Below are positions 1-8,780 of a stretch of 64,000 nucleotides of DNA, piece after piece. The DNA is from Undibacterium sp. YM2. GTDB lineage: Bacteria > Pseudomonadota > Gammaproteobacteria > Burkholderiales > Burkholderiaceae_D. The stretch lies in assembly GCF_009937975.1 (NCBI RefSeq), contig NZ_AP018441.1, positions 2,046,001 through 2,110,000 on the forward strand. The letters run 5' to 3'. The translations under genes and the position numbers were made by a program. Below the pieces are notes generated by a model. The model was given only the letters and a program-made list of their open reading frames with translations, was not told the DNA's origin and made no database searches. Position 1 is the stretch's first letter. Each line of letters opens with the position of its first letter.

Positions 1-503
1 GTGCGGTGTACTATCAAAACAAGGCAACTGATCTGTTGATTTCTGCCGGTTCTGCAGATTGTCCAGCAGGTTATACTTTTGGTTGCGCGCGCAACGTCAA
101 TAAAGCGACATTGTCTGGCTTGAGTATAGGTGGTAGTACACGCTTTGCTGACTTGACATTGCGTGGTTCCATTGACTTCCAGAATCCTAAAGATGACACG
201 ACAGGCAAACGCCTGGCACGCCGCTCCAAACAGCATGGTACTTTTGCCGCAGAATATGCTTTGCCTAGCGCAAAAATTGGTGTGGAAACAATCTTCTCTG
301 GAGAGCGTTTTGATGATGCCGCTAACAGCAGAACTCTTGCTTCCTATCAGTTGCTGAACCTGTATGCAAGCTATGAAATCGCAAAAAATACAACGGTGCT
401 GGCACGCTGGAATAATGCCCTGAACAAGGACTATGAACTGGCAAAAGGTTATGCAACAGCTGGTTCCAATGTATTTGTCGGCGTGAACTACGGCTTTAAA
501 TAA
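1..503 (+). CDS. btuB: TonB-dependent vitamin B12 receptor, C-terminal part
   Basis: This is the last roughly 166 residues of an outer-membrane beta-barrel; the gene begins before the window. The frame is open from base 3 to the stop at 501-503. Alternating strand-like segments, a late NALNKDYELA stretch resembling the NLFDKDYE motif of TonB-dependent receptors, and a terminal aromatic-rich strand ending YGFK fit the barrel end of BtuB-type receptors. A cysteine pair lies near the visible start. The role is inferred from the family and from the cobalamin genes directly downstream: binding of cobalamin at the cell surface and TonB-powered import into the periplasm. Any cobalamin riboswitch would sit upstream, outside the window. 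Confidence 0.8.
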   Translation, partial: AVYYQNKATDLLISAGSADCPAGYTFGCARNVNKATLSGLSIGGSTRFADLTLRGSIDFQNPKDDTTGKRLARRSKQHGTFAAEYALPSAKIGVETIFSGERFDDAANSRTLASYQLLNLYASYEIAKNTTVLARWNNALNKDYELAKGYATAGSNVFVGVNYGFK

Positions 504-577
504 GTCTGGCATTGATGTGATGCGATGTGGCAGATATGGCTGCATCGCCCATCACATCAGCAAGCTGATAAGCTGAT

Positions 578-1698
578 GTGCAGGTCTGGTTTTTAAAAGA
601 TGCTGCACATCAAAACCTGTTTTACCTTTGGACCAGACTAATGATAGCGTCTTTTTTTTCTGCACGACAGCGCAAGCAATCCCCCAGGATGGCGGTCGCT
701 CAACGTGCCGGTCTGGTTCTCCCTATTTTATTTGCTGCCGCTGTAGGCAGCATATTGATTGCCTGCGTCTGCGGTTCAGTGTCTCTGAGCTTTGCTGAAT
801 TATGGCAAGCCTTGCTGGAATTGCTGCGTGGCCCGCCAACGACCTTGCCCGGCAGTCTGCTGGATTTACGCCTGGGCCGTGCGCTGACCGGTTTTGTGAC
901 TGGTGCTACGCTGGCACTGGCTGGCGTCATGATGCAGGCGCTATTGCGCAACCCACTGGCTGACCCTTATGTACTCGGCATATCCGGTGGTGCATCTGTC
1001 GGTGCGCTGGCAACCATCTTGTTTTTCGGTGCATTCTGGTTGGTCGATGTGGCGGCCTTTGCCGGTGCAATTACGGTGGCGCTGTTATTGTTCGGCCTGG
1101 CTTACCGCGACCTGCGCGGTGCGGGTAGTACCGATGGTAGTGCACCTGTCTTGCTGCTGACGGGTGTCATCGTCGCTACCGGTTGCGGTGCCATCATTAC
1201 CCTCATGCTGTCGATTGCTCCAGACAGCCGCTTGCGCGGCATGGTGTTCTGGATGATAGGTGATCTGTCGAATACTCAGTCACGCTATGTGCCCTGGTTG
1301 ATACTTGGCGCCATCTTGCTGTTCGTCATGCGCAATGCGCGTTCCATCAATGTCGCAGCCATGTATGCCGACAATGCCAGCACCCTAGGTGTCAATATTG
1401 GTCGTCTGCGACAACTGCTGTTTTTATGTTCGGCCTTGCTGACTGCAAGTGCCGTCAGTAATGCGGGTAGCATAGGTTTTGTTGGCCTCATCATGCCGCA
1501 TATCTGCCGCTTTGCCTGGGGCCGGATCACCGATTGCTGGCACCTGCTGCGACCCTGGCTGGTGGCTGTTTCCTGGTGCTGGCAGATACAGTGGCCCGTA
1601 CCGTGGTCGCGCCACAGCAGTTGCCGGTCGGCGTCATTACAGCCCTGGTAGGTGTACCCATGTTCCTGCTGCAATTGCATCAGTTGCGGAGGCGTTGA
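578..1698 (+). pseudogene. btuC: BtuC-like FecCD-family permease, frameshifted near the C-terminus
   Basis: Inner-membrane permease of a cobalamin (or other metal-chelate) ABC importer. The open frame from GTG 578 runs to 1651, but its last 40 or so residues are unlike the family. After GFVGLIMPH the expected sequence continues in another frame from about base 1522: [10 protein letters not shown], then [19 protein letters not shown] and a stop at 1696-1698. One base appears missing in the GGGG run at 1518-1521. With it restored the protein from ATG 641 would be 352 residues, normal for FecCD permeases, and its stop would overlap the btuD start as TGATG. The start is uncertain: GTG 578, ATG 641 and ATG 689 are possible, with 641 preferred. 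This is either an assembly error or a genuine recent loss. Confidence 0.82.
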
Positions 1699-2471
1699 TG
1701 GATATCCGCAACCTGAATTTATCGGTAGGCAAGCGCGTGCTGGTGCGTGACCTCAACTGGCAAATACAGCCAGGTGAATGCTGGTGCATCATAGGCCGCA
1801 ATGGCGCTGGTAAAAGTACCTTGCTGCGCACGCTTGCTGGCCTGCGTCCCATAGAAAGTGGCCAGGTCTATTTGCGTGATAAACCTTTGCAAGACTGGGC
1901 ATTGACGGCCCTTGCCCGTGAGCGTTCTTTCTTGCCGCAGGGCAGGGTAGATGCCTTTGGCTATTCTGCGCTGGATACTGTACTCAGTGCCCGTCATCCC
2001 TACCAGAATTCGCATTACTGGGAAAACAATGACGACATGGATCTTGCCATGGCTTCCCTGCGTGAAATGGATGTCGCCGACATGGCAGACCGTGATGTGC
2101 GCAGCCTGTCTGGTGGTGAAAGACAGCGCGTTGCGATTGCTGCCTTGCTCGCCCAGGATGCGAAGTGGATGTTGCTGGATGAGCCGGCGAGTGCGCTTGA
2201 TCTTGGACACCAGGTCAGCGTCATGCAATTGTTTGCCAGCTTGTGCAGTAAAGCAGACGCACAACAAAACAAGGCTGTCGTCATGGTCAGTCATGACCTC
2301 AATATGGCTTATCGTATTGCCACTCATGCCCTGTTTCTGATGGGTGATGGTAGCTGGCAAGCCGGGCCAGCAGATGACATATTCAGTGCATCCCAGCTCA
2401 GTCTCTGCCTGGGACACCCAATAGAACGCTTCACACATGGCGGGCAAACCATATTCTTGCCGAAAAACTGA
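1698..2471 (+). CDS. btuD: cobalamin ABC transporter ATPase
   Basis: A 257-residue ATP-binding subunit that would drive the BtuC-type permease at the cytoplasmic face. It shows Walker A GRNGAGKST at residues 33-41, the signature LSGGERQRV, Walker B WMLLDEP and the switch histidine in VSHDLNMAYR. An open frame extends upstream to 1479, but the first 73 residues there read btuC in the wrong frame. ATG 1698 is chosen because the protein then begins exactly at the ABC domain and overlaps the restored btuC stop as TGATG, a typical translational coupling. The family also serves siderophores and heme; the B12 assignment comes from the neighbours. Confidence 0.88.
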   Translation: MDIRNLNLSVGKRVLVRDLNWQIQPGECWCIIGRNGAGKSTLLRTLAGLRPIESGQVYLRDKPLQDWALTALARERSFLPQGRVDAFGYSALDTVLSARHPYQNSHYWENNDDMDLAMASLREMDVADMADRDVRSLSGGERQRVAIAALLAQDAKWMLLDEPASALDLGHQVSVMQLFASLCSKADAQQNKAVVMVSHDLNMAYRIATHALFLMGDGSWQAGPADDIFSASQLSLCLGHPIERFTHGGQTIFLPKN

Positions 2472-2490
2472 AAAATAAAGACAGACAATC

Positions 2491-3129
2491 ATGACTAGTG
2501 CAATGCCACCAAAGCCGGACACAGAGACTGACAATATCAACACCCGTCATGAACGCCGCATGCAGCGCAAGAAGGCGATGATGGATGAAAAGATAGAAAA
2601 AGCCCAGCGCAAGACCGGTGTCTTGCTGGTACATACCGGCAATGGCAAGGGTAAGAGTTCCAGCGCCTTTGGCATGGTCATGCGTGCCATGGGACATGGC
2701 ATGAAGGTAGGCGTGGTGCAGTTCATCAAGGGCGCAATGTCGACAGGAGAAGAAATTTTCTTGCGCCGTTTCCCTGATGAAGTCGAATTCCATGCAATGG
2801 GCGAAGGTTATACCTGGGTCACCCAGAACCGCGAACGTGATATGGAAAAAGCCGCAGTTGCGTGGGAACAGGCAAAGCGCTTTTTGAATGACCCAAGCAT
2901 AGGCCTGGTCGTGCTGGACGAACTCAATATTGCCCTCAAATATCATTACCTGGATTTGCAGATGGTCATCGATGATCTTGATGGGAGGCCGGAAATGCAG
3001 CACGTGGCCGTTACTGGTCGCGGCGCCTTGCCAGAGATTATTGCGATTGCCGACACCGTCACAGAAATGAATGTCATCAAGCATGCTTTCAAAGAAGGCA
3101 TCGTGGCGCAGGCGGGCGTGGAATGGTAA
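2491..3129 (+). CDS. cobO: corrinoid adenosyltransferase, CobO/CobA family
   Basis: Transfers the adenosyl group of ATP to the cobalt of reduced corrinoids in the cytoplasm, giving the adenosylated form used by later steps. The 212-residue protein has the family P-loop GNGKGKSS at residues 50-57, preceded by a basic helix, and VVLDELN as the Walker B-like segment. Length and motifs match CobA/CobO/BtuR and not the unrelated PduO or EutT types. It starts 19 bases after btuD, and its last 7 bases overlap the next gene, so it belongs to the same transcript. Confidence 0.93.
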   Translation: MTSAMPPKPDTETDNINTRHERRMQRKKAMMDEKIEKAQRKTGVLLVHTGNGKGKSSSAFGMVMRAMGHGMKVGVVQFIKGAMSTGEEIFLRRFPDEVEFHAMGEGYTWVTQNRERDMEKAAVAWEQAKRFLNDPSIGLVVLDELNIALKYHYLDLQMVIDDLDGRPEMQHVAVTGRGALPEIIAIADTVTEMNVIKHAFKEGIVAQAGVEW

Positions 3130-4436
3130 GGCCCAGCGCCAAGGTCGTACTGATCTCGGCCATAGCCTCAGGCCAGGGAAAAACCACGACTACCGCAGCA
3201 CTGGCACGCAAGCTCGTCAAACTCGGCAAGACAGTACGCGTATTTAAAACCGGGCCGGACTTTATCGACCCCATGATGCTGGAACGTGCTTGCGGTTCTG
3301 CCGTGCATTCACTGGATTTGTGGATGGTAGGGCAGGCTGATTCTGAAGGTATGCTTGCACGTGCAGCGCTAGATGCGGACGCCATCCTCATCGAAGGCGT
3401 CATGGGTCTGTATGACGGCAACCCCTCATCGGCTGATCTGGCGCGCGCCTTTGGCGTACCTGTCGTGGCCGTGCTTGATGCCTCTGCCATGGCGCAGACT
3501 GTAGGTGCACTTGCCATGGGTTTGCGTGATTTTGGGCCTGTTCACCTGGCTGGTGTCATTGCCAACCGCATCGCCTCTGAAGGCCATGCAAAAATGGTGG
3601 CGGCTGCCATGCGTGATATACCCTTGCTGGGCAGCCTGCGCAGGCAGGATGAAGCCTTGCCAGAACGCCATCTGGGTCTGGTCTTGCCACAAGAAGTGGA
3701 CCGCATAGAAGCCATACTTGATGCCATGGCCGACAGCCTGGAACTGGACATGCAAACCTGGGATGCCTTGCCTGAAACCAGTTTTGAATTGCAAGACCAC
3801 GCATCACAGCATGTAGCTCAGTCAGCCGCCAGCCTGGCAGGCAAGACCATTGCCATCGCACGTGATGCCGCATTTGCTTTTATCTATCCAGCCAATATTG
3901 AATGCCTGATCGGACTGGGTGCCGAGCTGGTTTTCTTTTCACCTCTGGCAGATGAAGCGATACCTGCGCAAGCGGATGCCTTGTACCTGCCCGGTGGCTA
4001 TCCTGAATTGCATGCAAAAACACTGACGCAGGCCAGCAACTGGCTGGCGTCGCTGCACGCCGCCCATGCGCAAGGCATGACTATATTGGCAGAATGTGGC
4101 GGCATGATGGCGATCACTGAAGGCCTCGTGGATCAACAGGAACAAAGCTGGCCCATGGCGGGCATCTTGCCAGGTAAAGTCATCATGCAAAAACGGCTGG
4201 CAGCGCTGGGTGCACAAGCCCTGGCTACACCGCAGGGTGAGTTGCGCGGGCATACCTTTCATTACTCACGTTTTGAAACCTCGTTGGCTGCCAGTAGCCA
4301 TACCATCAAGCATTCCACACAGCAGCAGGGCGAAGCTATTTACCGCGTTGGCAATGTGCGTGCTTCTTATTTTCATGCCTACTTTGCTTCCAATCCAGCG
4401 GCAACGGCAGCATTGTTCTTGAGGGATAAAATATGA
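3123..4436 (+). CDS. cbiA: cobyrinic acid a,c-diamide synthase
   Basis: ATP- and glutamine-dependent amidation of the a and c side chains of cobyrinic acid. The 437-residue protein has an N-terminal dethiobiotin-synthetase-like P-loop (SGQGKTTTT, about residues 15-23) and a C-terminal class-I-like glutamine amidotransferase half with the nucleophile in LAECGGMM near residue 325 and a late HTFHYS segment. It overlaps cobO by 7 bases, and its stop overlaps cobU as ATGA. The name cobB is used in aerobic-pathway organisms. Its presence implies use of corrinoids at or before cobyrinic acid, so a ring-building pathway may lie elsewhere in the genome. Confidence 0.92.
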   Translation: MVRPSAKVVLISAIASGQGKTTTTAALARKLVKLGKTVRVFKTGPDFIDPMMLERACGSAVHSLDLWMVGQADSEGMLARAALDADAILIEGVMGLYDGNPSSADLARAFGVPVVAVLDASAMAQTVGALAMGLRDFGPVHLAGVIANRIASEGHAKMVAAAMRDIPLLGSLRRQDEALPERHLGLVLPQEVDRIEAILDAMADSLELDMQTWDALPETSFELQDHASQHVAQSAASLAGKTIAIARDAAFAFIYPANIECLIGLGAELVFFSPLADEAIPAQADALYLPGGYPELHAKTLTQASNWLASLHAAHAQGMTILAECGGMMAITEGLVDQQEQSWPMAGILPGKVIMQKRLAALGAQALATPQGELRGHTFHYSRFETSLAASSHTIKHSTQQQGEAIYRVGNVRASYFHAYFASNPAATAALFLRDKI

Positions 4437-5011
4437 AACCCGCACACAGTACCAGCCTGATTTTTGGCGGTGCGCGTTCGGGCAAGAGTGCCTTTGCCGA
4501 GCAAATGGCAAGCAAGGTCAGTGACGGTAAACAAGAAGTACTGTATCTGGCAACTGCCAGGGCAGGCGATGCTGAAATGCAGGAGCGTATTGCCCATCAC
4601 CGTGCACGGCGCCCTGTAGACTGGGGCACGCTTGAACAAAGCCAGGAGCTGGGTGCGACCATCATGGCGCATAGCCGCACAGATAACATCATCCTCGTCG
4701 ATTGCCTGACTGTCTGGTTGTCGAATCTGCTGTTTTCAGAAGAGGTAGATTTTCCTGAGATAGGGCACATCACGCCACCACCGCAGTTTGCCGTGCAACG
4801 ACAGGATTTGCTGGATGCACTGGTGCAGGCACCGGGGCAGATTATCCTGGTATCAAATGAAGTGGGTATGGGCATCGTCCCCATGGGCGCAGTGTCGCGC
4901 TGGTTTGTCGATGAAGCAGGGCGCTTGAATCAGGCAGTGGCTGCCATCGCAGACAATGTGGCCTGGGTCGCTGCCGGTTTGCCACTTTATTTGAAAGGCC
5001 AGCCATGCTGA
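4433..5011 (+). CDS. cobU: adenosylcobinamide kinase / adenosylcobinamide-phosphate guanylyltransferase
   Basis: Bifunctional nucleotide-loop enzyme that phosphorylates adenosylcobinamide and transfers GMP to give adenosylcobinamide-GDP. The 192-residue length is typical. The P-loop GGARSGKS lies at residues 12-19, the histidine-rich IAHHRARRP segment corresponds to the guanylylated histidine region, and LVSNEVGMGIVP is a hallmark of the family. ATGA overlap with cbiA at the start and a 7-base overlap with cbiB at the end indicate coupled translation. Also called CobP. Confidence 0.93.
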   Translation: MKPAHSTSLIFGGARSGKSAFAEQMASKVSDGKQEVLYLATARAGDAEMQERIAHHRARRPVDWGTLEQSQELGATIMAHSRTDNIILVDCLTVWLSNLLFSEEVDFPEIGHITPPPQFAVQRQDLLDALVQAPGQIILVSNEVGMGIVPMGAVSRWFVDEAGRLNQAVAAIADNVAWVAAGLPLYLKGQPC

Positions 5012-5958
5012 TGCTGGATGGCCTGGTCATGGTGCTATGCCTGCTGCTGGGTATTTTGCTGGACCTGGCGCTGGGCGAAGTGCGTCAATTTCATCCTCTG
5101 GTCGGTTTTGGTAATCTGGCCAATGCCATAGAGCGGCTATTGAACAAGCCGGCAGCCAACCGCTGGACCGGTGCTTTGGCCTGGTGCCTGGCGGTTTTAC
5201 CACTAGTAGCATCAAGTGTGCTGGTACTGCTGCTGGCACAATATTTCAACTATTGGCTGGCGGCTATATTTCACATCGTATTGCTGTATTTTTGCCTTGG
5301 TTTGCGCAGCCTGCATGAGCATAATGCCGCCATCGCCACTGCTTTGCAGGTGGGTGATTTGACTGAAGCGAGAAAACGCACTTCTTATATCGTCAGTCGC
5401 GATACTGGCGATGCAGATGAAGTCTACCTGGCCAAGGCCAGTGTCGAATCCGTGCTCGAAAATGGCTGCGATGCTGTCTTTGCCACCTTGTTCTGGTTCA
5501 TCTTGCTGGGTGGCCCCGGTGCAGTCTTGTACCGCCTCGTAAATACTCTCGATGCCATGTGGGGTTATCGCTCCACGCGCTTTCTGCGCTTTGGCTGTGT
5601 AGCTGCGCGCATTGACGATGTCATGAACTGGATACCTGCACGCCTGACTGCATGTACTTATGCCACATTGGGCAAGACCCGTCTGGCATGGCAATGCTGG
5701 CAACGTCAGGCTCCCGGCTGGCCAAGCCCGAATGCAGGGCCGGTGATGGCCGCCGGTGCCGGCGCGCTTGGCCTGGCGCTCGGTGGTGCTGCCAGTTATG
5801 ACGGCGTGGCAGAAGTTCGTCCACCGCTGGGTGAAGGTGATACAGCAAAGGCGATTGATATTTTGCGTGCTCTGCGTCTGGTAGAAACTGGCGCCGCCTT
5901 GTGGTGTGGCATAGCCTTGCTGGCCGCTTTATTTTTAAGTGGAGTCATCCATGCTTGA
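5005..5958 (+). CDS. cbiB: adenosylcobinamide-phosphate synthase, CbiB/CobD family
   Basis: Integral membrane enzyme that joins aminopropanol (or its phosphate) to adenosylcobyric acid. The 317-residue protein opens with a hydrophobic helix and the conserved LALGEVRQFHPLVGFG-type segment, then several membrane helices, the VSRDTGDADE stretch and a late PPLGEG motif, all characteristic of CbiB. Both the donor (the CobC/CobD decarboxylase) and the acceptor (cobyric acid from CobQ) are products of genes in the same cluster. The name cobD is used for it in Pseudomonas-type nomenclature. Confidence 0.92.
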   Translation: MLMLDGLVMVLCLLLGILLDLALGEVRQFHPLVGFGNLANAIERLLNKPAANRWTGALAWCLAVLPLVASSVLVLLLAQYFNYWLAAIFHIVLLYFCLGLRSLHEHNAAIATALQVGDLTEARKRTSYIVSRDTGDADEVYLAKASVESVLENGCDAVFATLFWFILLGGPGAVLYRLVNTLDAMWGYRSTRFLRFGCVAARIDDVMNWIPARLTACTYATLGKTRLAWQCWQRQAPGWPSPNAGPVMAAGAGALGLALGGAASYDGVAEVRPPLGEGDTAKAIDILRALRLVETGAALWCGIALLAALFLSGVIHA

Positions 5959-6964
5959 ACACGGTGGCAACCTGCGCGATGCCGTGCGCCATTTTGGCCG
6001 CCCGCTGGAAGACTGGCTGGACTTATCGACAGGTATCAATCCGCACTTTTATCCGGCACCACAACTCGCAGCAAATGCCTGGCATCGCTTGCCTGAATAT
6101 TCTGATGAACTGGTAAAAGCGGCACAGGCTTATTATCGCGCACCACAAATCCTCGCCGTGGCAGGTTCGCAGGCAGTGATTCAGGCCTTGCCTCGCTTGC
6201 GCCCGGCTGCGCGGGTTGTCGTATCTGCCCCCAGCTATGCTGAACACGCTTACCAATGGCGGCAAGCTGGTCATGCGGTGACAGAGTGCATATATGCAGA
6301 ACTGGATGCAGCCGTCGAACAGGCGGATGTCGTGGTGCTGTGTAATCCGAATAATCCTACGGGTGAATTTGTCCCGGCAGCTCAGCTTTTGCGCTGGGCT
6401 GCACAACTGGCAGTGCGTGGTGGTTGGCTGGTAGTTGATGAAGCTTTCGCTGATACCCTACCCGATATCAGCGTTGCATCTCATGCGGACCAGTCTGGCC
6501 TAATCGTCTTGCGCTCGGTGGGCAAGTTCTTTGGCCTGGCAGGCATACGCCTGGGTTTTGTGGCTGCTGAAAAAAACCTGTTACAGCAATTGGCAAATTA
6601 TCTTGGCCCCTGGAGCATCAGCGGGCCTGCCCAGCAAATCGCCATTGCTGCTTTGAATGACTGTCAGTGGCAAATGCAGACAGCGCGACGCATGCAGCAA
6701 GAAGGTGAACGACTACGCCAGCTTTTGAAGGGACATGATATGCGTTCATCTGGCACTGATTTATTCCAATGGTGCAGTCATCAAGACCTGAACGATAAGT
6801 CGGAGCAGTTGTGGCAATTCATGGCAGAGCGAGGCATCTGGCTGCGCTGGTTTGCGCAGGGGCCACACAGACCGCATGGTTTGCGTTTTGGCTTGCCCGG
6901 CAGTGAAGCGGGGTGGTTGCGTTTGGAGCTTGGCCTGGATGAATGGTGTGGGTTAAATCTTTAA
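5951..6964 (+). CDS. cobC: threonine-phosphate decarboxylase (PLP enzyme)
   Basis: Class-I/II aminotransferase-fold enzyme expected to decarboxylate L-threonine-O-3-phosphate to aminopropanol phosphate for CbiB. The 337-residue protein begins LEHGGNL, the usual start of this family, has CNPNNPTG for cofactor-phosphate contacts, DEAFAD, and the Schiff-base lysine in SVGKFFGLAGIRLGF at residue 192. ATG 5951 is preferred over GTG 5939 because GTGGAG at 5939-5944 serves as its ribosome site. It overlaps cbiB by 8 bases. Called cobD in Salmonella nomenclature and cobC in Pseudomonas nomenclature. Confidence 0.9.
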   Translation: MLEHGGNLRDAVRHFGRPLEDWLDLSTGINPHFYPAPQLAANAWHRLPEYSDELVKAAQAYYRAPQILAVAGSQAVIQALPRLRPAARVVVSAPSYAEHAYQWRQAGHAVTECIYAELDAAVEQADVVVLCNPNNPTGEFVPAAQLLRWAAQLAVRGGWLVVDEAFADTLPDISVASHADQSGLIVLRSVGKFFGLAGIRLGFVAAEKNLLQQLANYLGPWSISGPAQQIAIAALNDCQWQMQTARRMQQEGERLRQLLKGHDMRSSGTDLFQWCSHQDLNDKSEQLWQFMAERGIWLRWFAQGPHRPHGLRFGLPGSEAGWLRLELGLDEWCGLNL

Positions 6965-7040
6965 AACCACTCACCATAGAGTAAGCACCGAGAAAATTCA
7001 GAGATGTATTTCGGTTTTATATTTTGAATATAGGAAGTTT

Positions 7041-7958
7041 ATGTCCAGGTTATTAAACGTAATGATGGCGGTTGGATTTGTTGTATTAACTGCACATTCG
7101 CACGCAGCTATTACGGTGACTGACGACTTGGGTAATCAGGTTACCCTGGCCAAGCCTGCACAGCGCATTATCAGTCTGTCACCGCATGTGACGGAGATGA
7201 TTTATGTCGCAGGTGCGGGGGACAGGATTATTGGTACGGTCAAGTACAGTGATTACCCGGCTGCGGCAAAGAATATCCCGCGGGTTGGGGACAATCGCCA
7301 ACTGGATATTGAGCGCATACTGGCGATGAAACCGGATTTGCTCATCGTCTGGATGCACGGTGCCTATGAGCGGCAGTTGGAAATGTTGCACAATTCCGGC
7401 ATTCCCTATTTTTTTAGTGAACCGCACAAGCTTGATAATGTGGCAGAAACTTTGCTCAAATTTGGCAGTCTGTTTGGTACGGAAAAGCAGGCGCAGGTCG
7501 CTGCGGCAGAGTTTAGGCAGCAGGTGCAACAGCTAAACAGTCAGTACCAGAATAAAAGCAAGGTCAAGGTTTTCTATCAGGTCTGGGGCAAGCCACTCTA
7601 TACACTCAATGACAGCCACATCGTCAGTGATGCAATCCGTAACTGCGGTGGTGAGAATATATTTGGCAAGTTGCCGACTACCGCACCCGTGGTCGGCACA
7701 GAAGCAGTCTTGCAGGAAAATCCTGAGGTCATCATCACTGGTGACAGCAAAACACAGGCAGTGAGTGGTGTCGAACAATGGAAAACTTTTCCTACCTTGC
7801 TGGCAACAAAAAACAATAATTTGATCTCCATCGAGGGTGATCTCGTCAATCGATCTGGTCCACGTATTATCGAAGGTGCCAAGTTGATATGTCAGGGATT
7901 GGAGCAAGCCAGACAGAAGCGCGACAAAACCGTGGCGCAGCCACAGGGGAAGAAATGA
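7041..7958 (+). CDS. btuF: periplasmic cobalamin-binding protein
   Basis: Class-III solute-binding protein of 305 residues that would deliver corrinoid to the BtuCD-type importer. A signal peptide ends near HSHA|AITV. The mature start ITVTDDLGNQVTL, followed by RIISLSPHVTEM, is standard for the BtuF/FhuD fold with its helical backbone. A good ribosome site (AGGAAG, about 7032) precedes ATG 7041. The 76-base gap after cobC has no visible cobalamin riboswitch. The stop overlaps the next gene's ATG as ATGA. A siderophore or heme ligand cannot be excluded from sequence alone, but context favours B12. Confidence 0.86.
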   Translation: MSRLLNVMMAVGFVVLTAHSHAAITVTDDLGNQVTLAKPAQRIISLSPHVTEMIYVAGAGDRIIGTVKYSDYPAAAKNIPRVGDNRQLDIERILAMKPDLLIVWMHGAYERQLEMLHNSGIPYFFSEPHKLDNVAETLLKFGSLFGTEKQAQVAAAEFRQQVQQLNSQYQNKSKVKVFYQVWGKPLYTLNDSHIVSDAIRNCGGENIFGKLPTTAPVVGTEAVLQENPEVIITGDSKTQAVSGVEQWKTFPTLLATKNNNLISIEGDLVNRSGPRIIEGAKLICQGLEQARQKRDKTVAQPQGKK

Positions 7959-8764
7959 ATTCAGTCAGCATGTATCAACGTATTGCCTGCCTTTCTACAG
8001 AAGCGGTAGAAGTCTTATATGCCCTCGGCGCGGAAGAATATGTGGCTGGCATCTCTGGCTATACCACCAGACCAGCCCGCGCCCGTGATGAGAAGCCCAA
8101 GGTCAGTGGTTTCTCGTCTGCACAGATAGACCGCATCCTGGCAGTCAAGCCTGACCTGGTGATTGCTTATTCAAACATGCAGTCAGAGATTTCGCGTGAA
8201 CTCATCAGTGCGGGCATAGAAGTACATGCCTTCAACCAGCGCGATGTTGCCGGTATTTTGCATATGATCAAAGTATTGGCGAACCTGGTCGGCAAGCAGG
8301 AGCAAGGCGCAGTATTGATCGCAGAATTGCAGGCGCAGATAGACACTGTCAAACAGCAAAGCGCAGGCTGGACACGCAGGCCAAAAATCTATTTTGAAGA
8401 ATGGAATGATCCACTGATGTCCTGCATAGGCTGGGTGTCAGAACTGATCCACATCGCTGGTGGTGAAGATGCTTTTGCTGATCTGGCGCAGCATCATAGT
8501 GCCCGGGAGCGCATTATTGCCGACCCTGCTGAAATCATACGGCGTGCACCAGATATCATCATCGGTTCCTGGTGTGGCAAGAAGTTCCGGCCTGAAAGCG
8601 TGATTGCCCGCGAAGGCTGGGATCATATTCCTGCAGTCAGGAATGGTAGAGTGCTGGAGATAAAATCGGCAGACATCCTGTCGCCCGGCCCATCAGCGAT
8701 ACAGCACGGGCTGGTGCAATTGCATATACTGATTGCTGAATGGCAGTCTGCACAGGCCGCTTGA
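7955..8764 (+). CDS. BtuF-like cobalamin-binding protein lacking a signal peptide
   Basis: A second member of the same helical-backbone binding family, 269 residues, starting at ATG 7955 behind AGGGGAAG and overlapping btuF by four bases (ATGA). The frame is open from 7889, but the extra residues read btuF out of frame and contain no signal peptide. The protein begins directly with the binding domain ([17 protein letters not shown]). Conserved features are [18 protein letters not shown] and the late GPSAIQHGL stretch. Without export it would sit in the cytoplasm, so a role in intracellular corrinoid handling rather than import is possible; this is inference. It sits 16 bases before cobQ. Confidence 0.78.
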   Translation: MNSVSMYQRIACLSTEAVEVLYALGAEEYVAGISGYTTRPARARDEKPKVSGFSSAQIDRILAVKPDLVIAYSNMQSEISRELISAGIEVHAFNQRDVAGILHMIKVLANLVGKQEQGAVLIAELQAQIDTVKQQSAGWTRRPKIYFEEWNDPLMSCIGWVSELIHIAGGEDAFADLAQHHSARERIIADPAEIIRRAPDIIIGSWCGKKFRPESVIAREGWDHIPAVRNGRVLEIKSADILSPGPSAIQHGLVQLHILIAEWQSAQAA

Positions 8765-8780
8765 ACCAGAAACTTATCCT

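Noticed and set aside
1719..2543. A 274-codon minus-strand frame opposite btuD
   Set aside because: It is antisense to a clear ABC ATPase and its translation has no family features.
6965..7040. Possible cobalamin riboswitch before btuF
   Set aside because: Only 76 bases are available and no B12-box-like sequence is visible; any riboswitch would be upstream of the btuB gene, outside the window.
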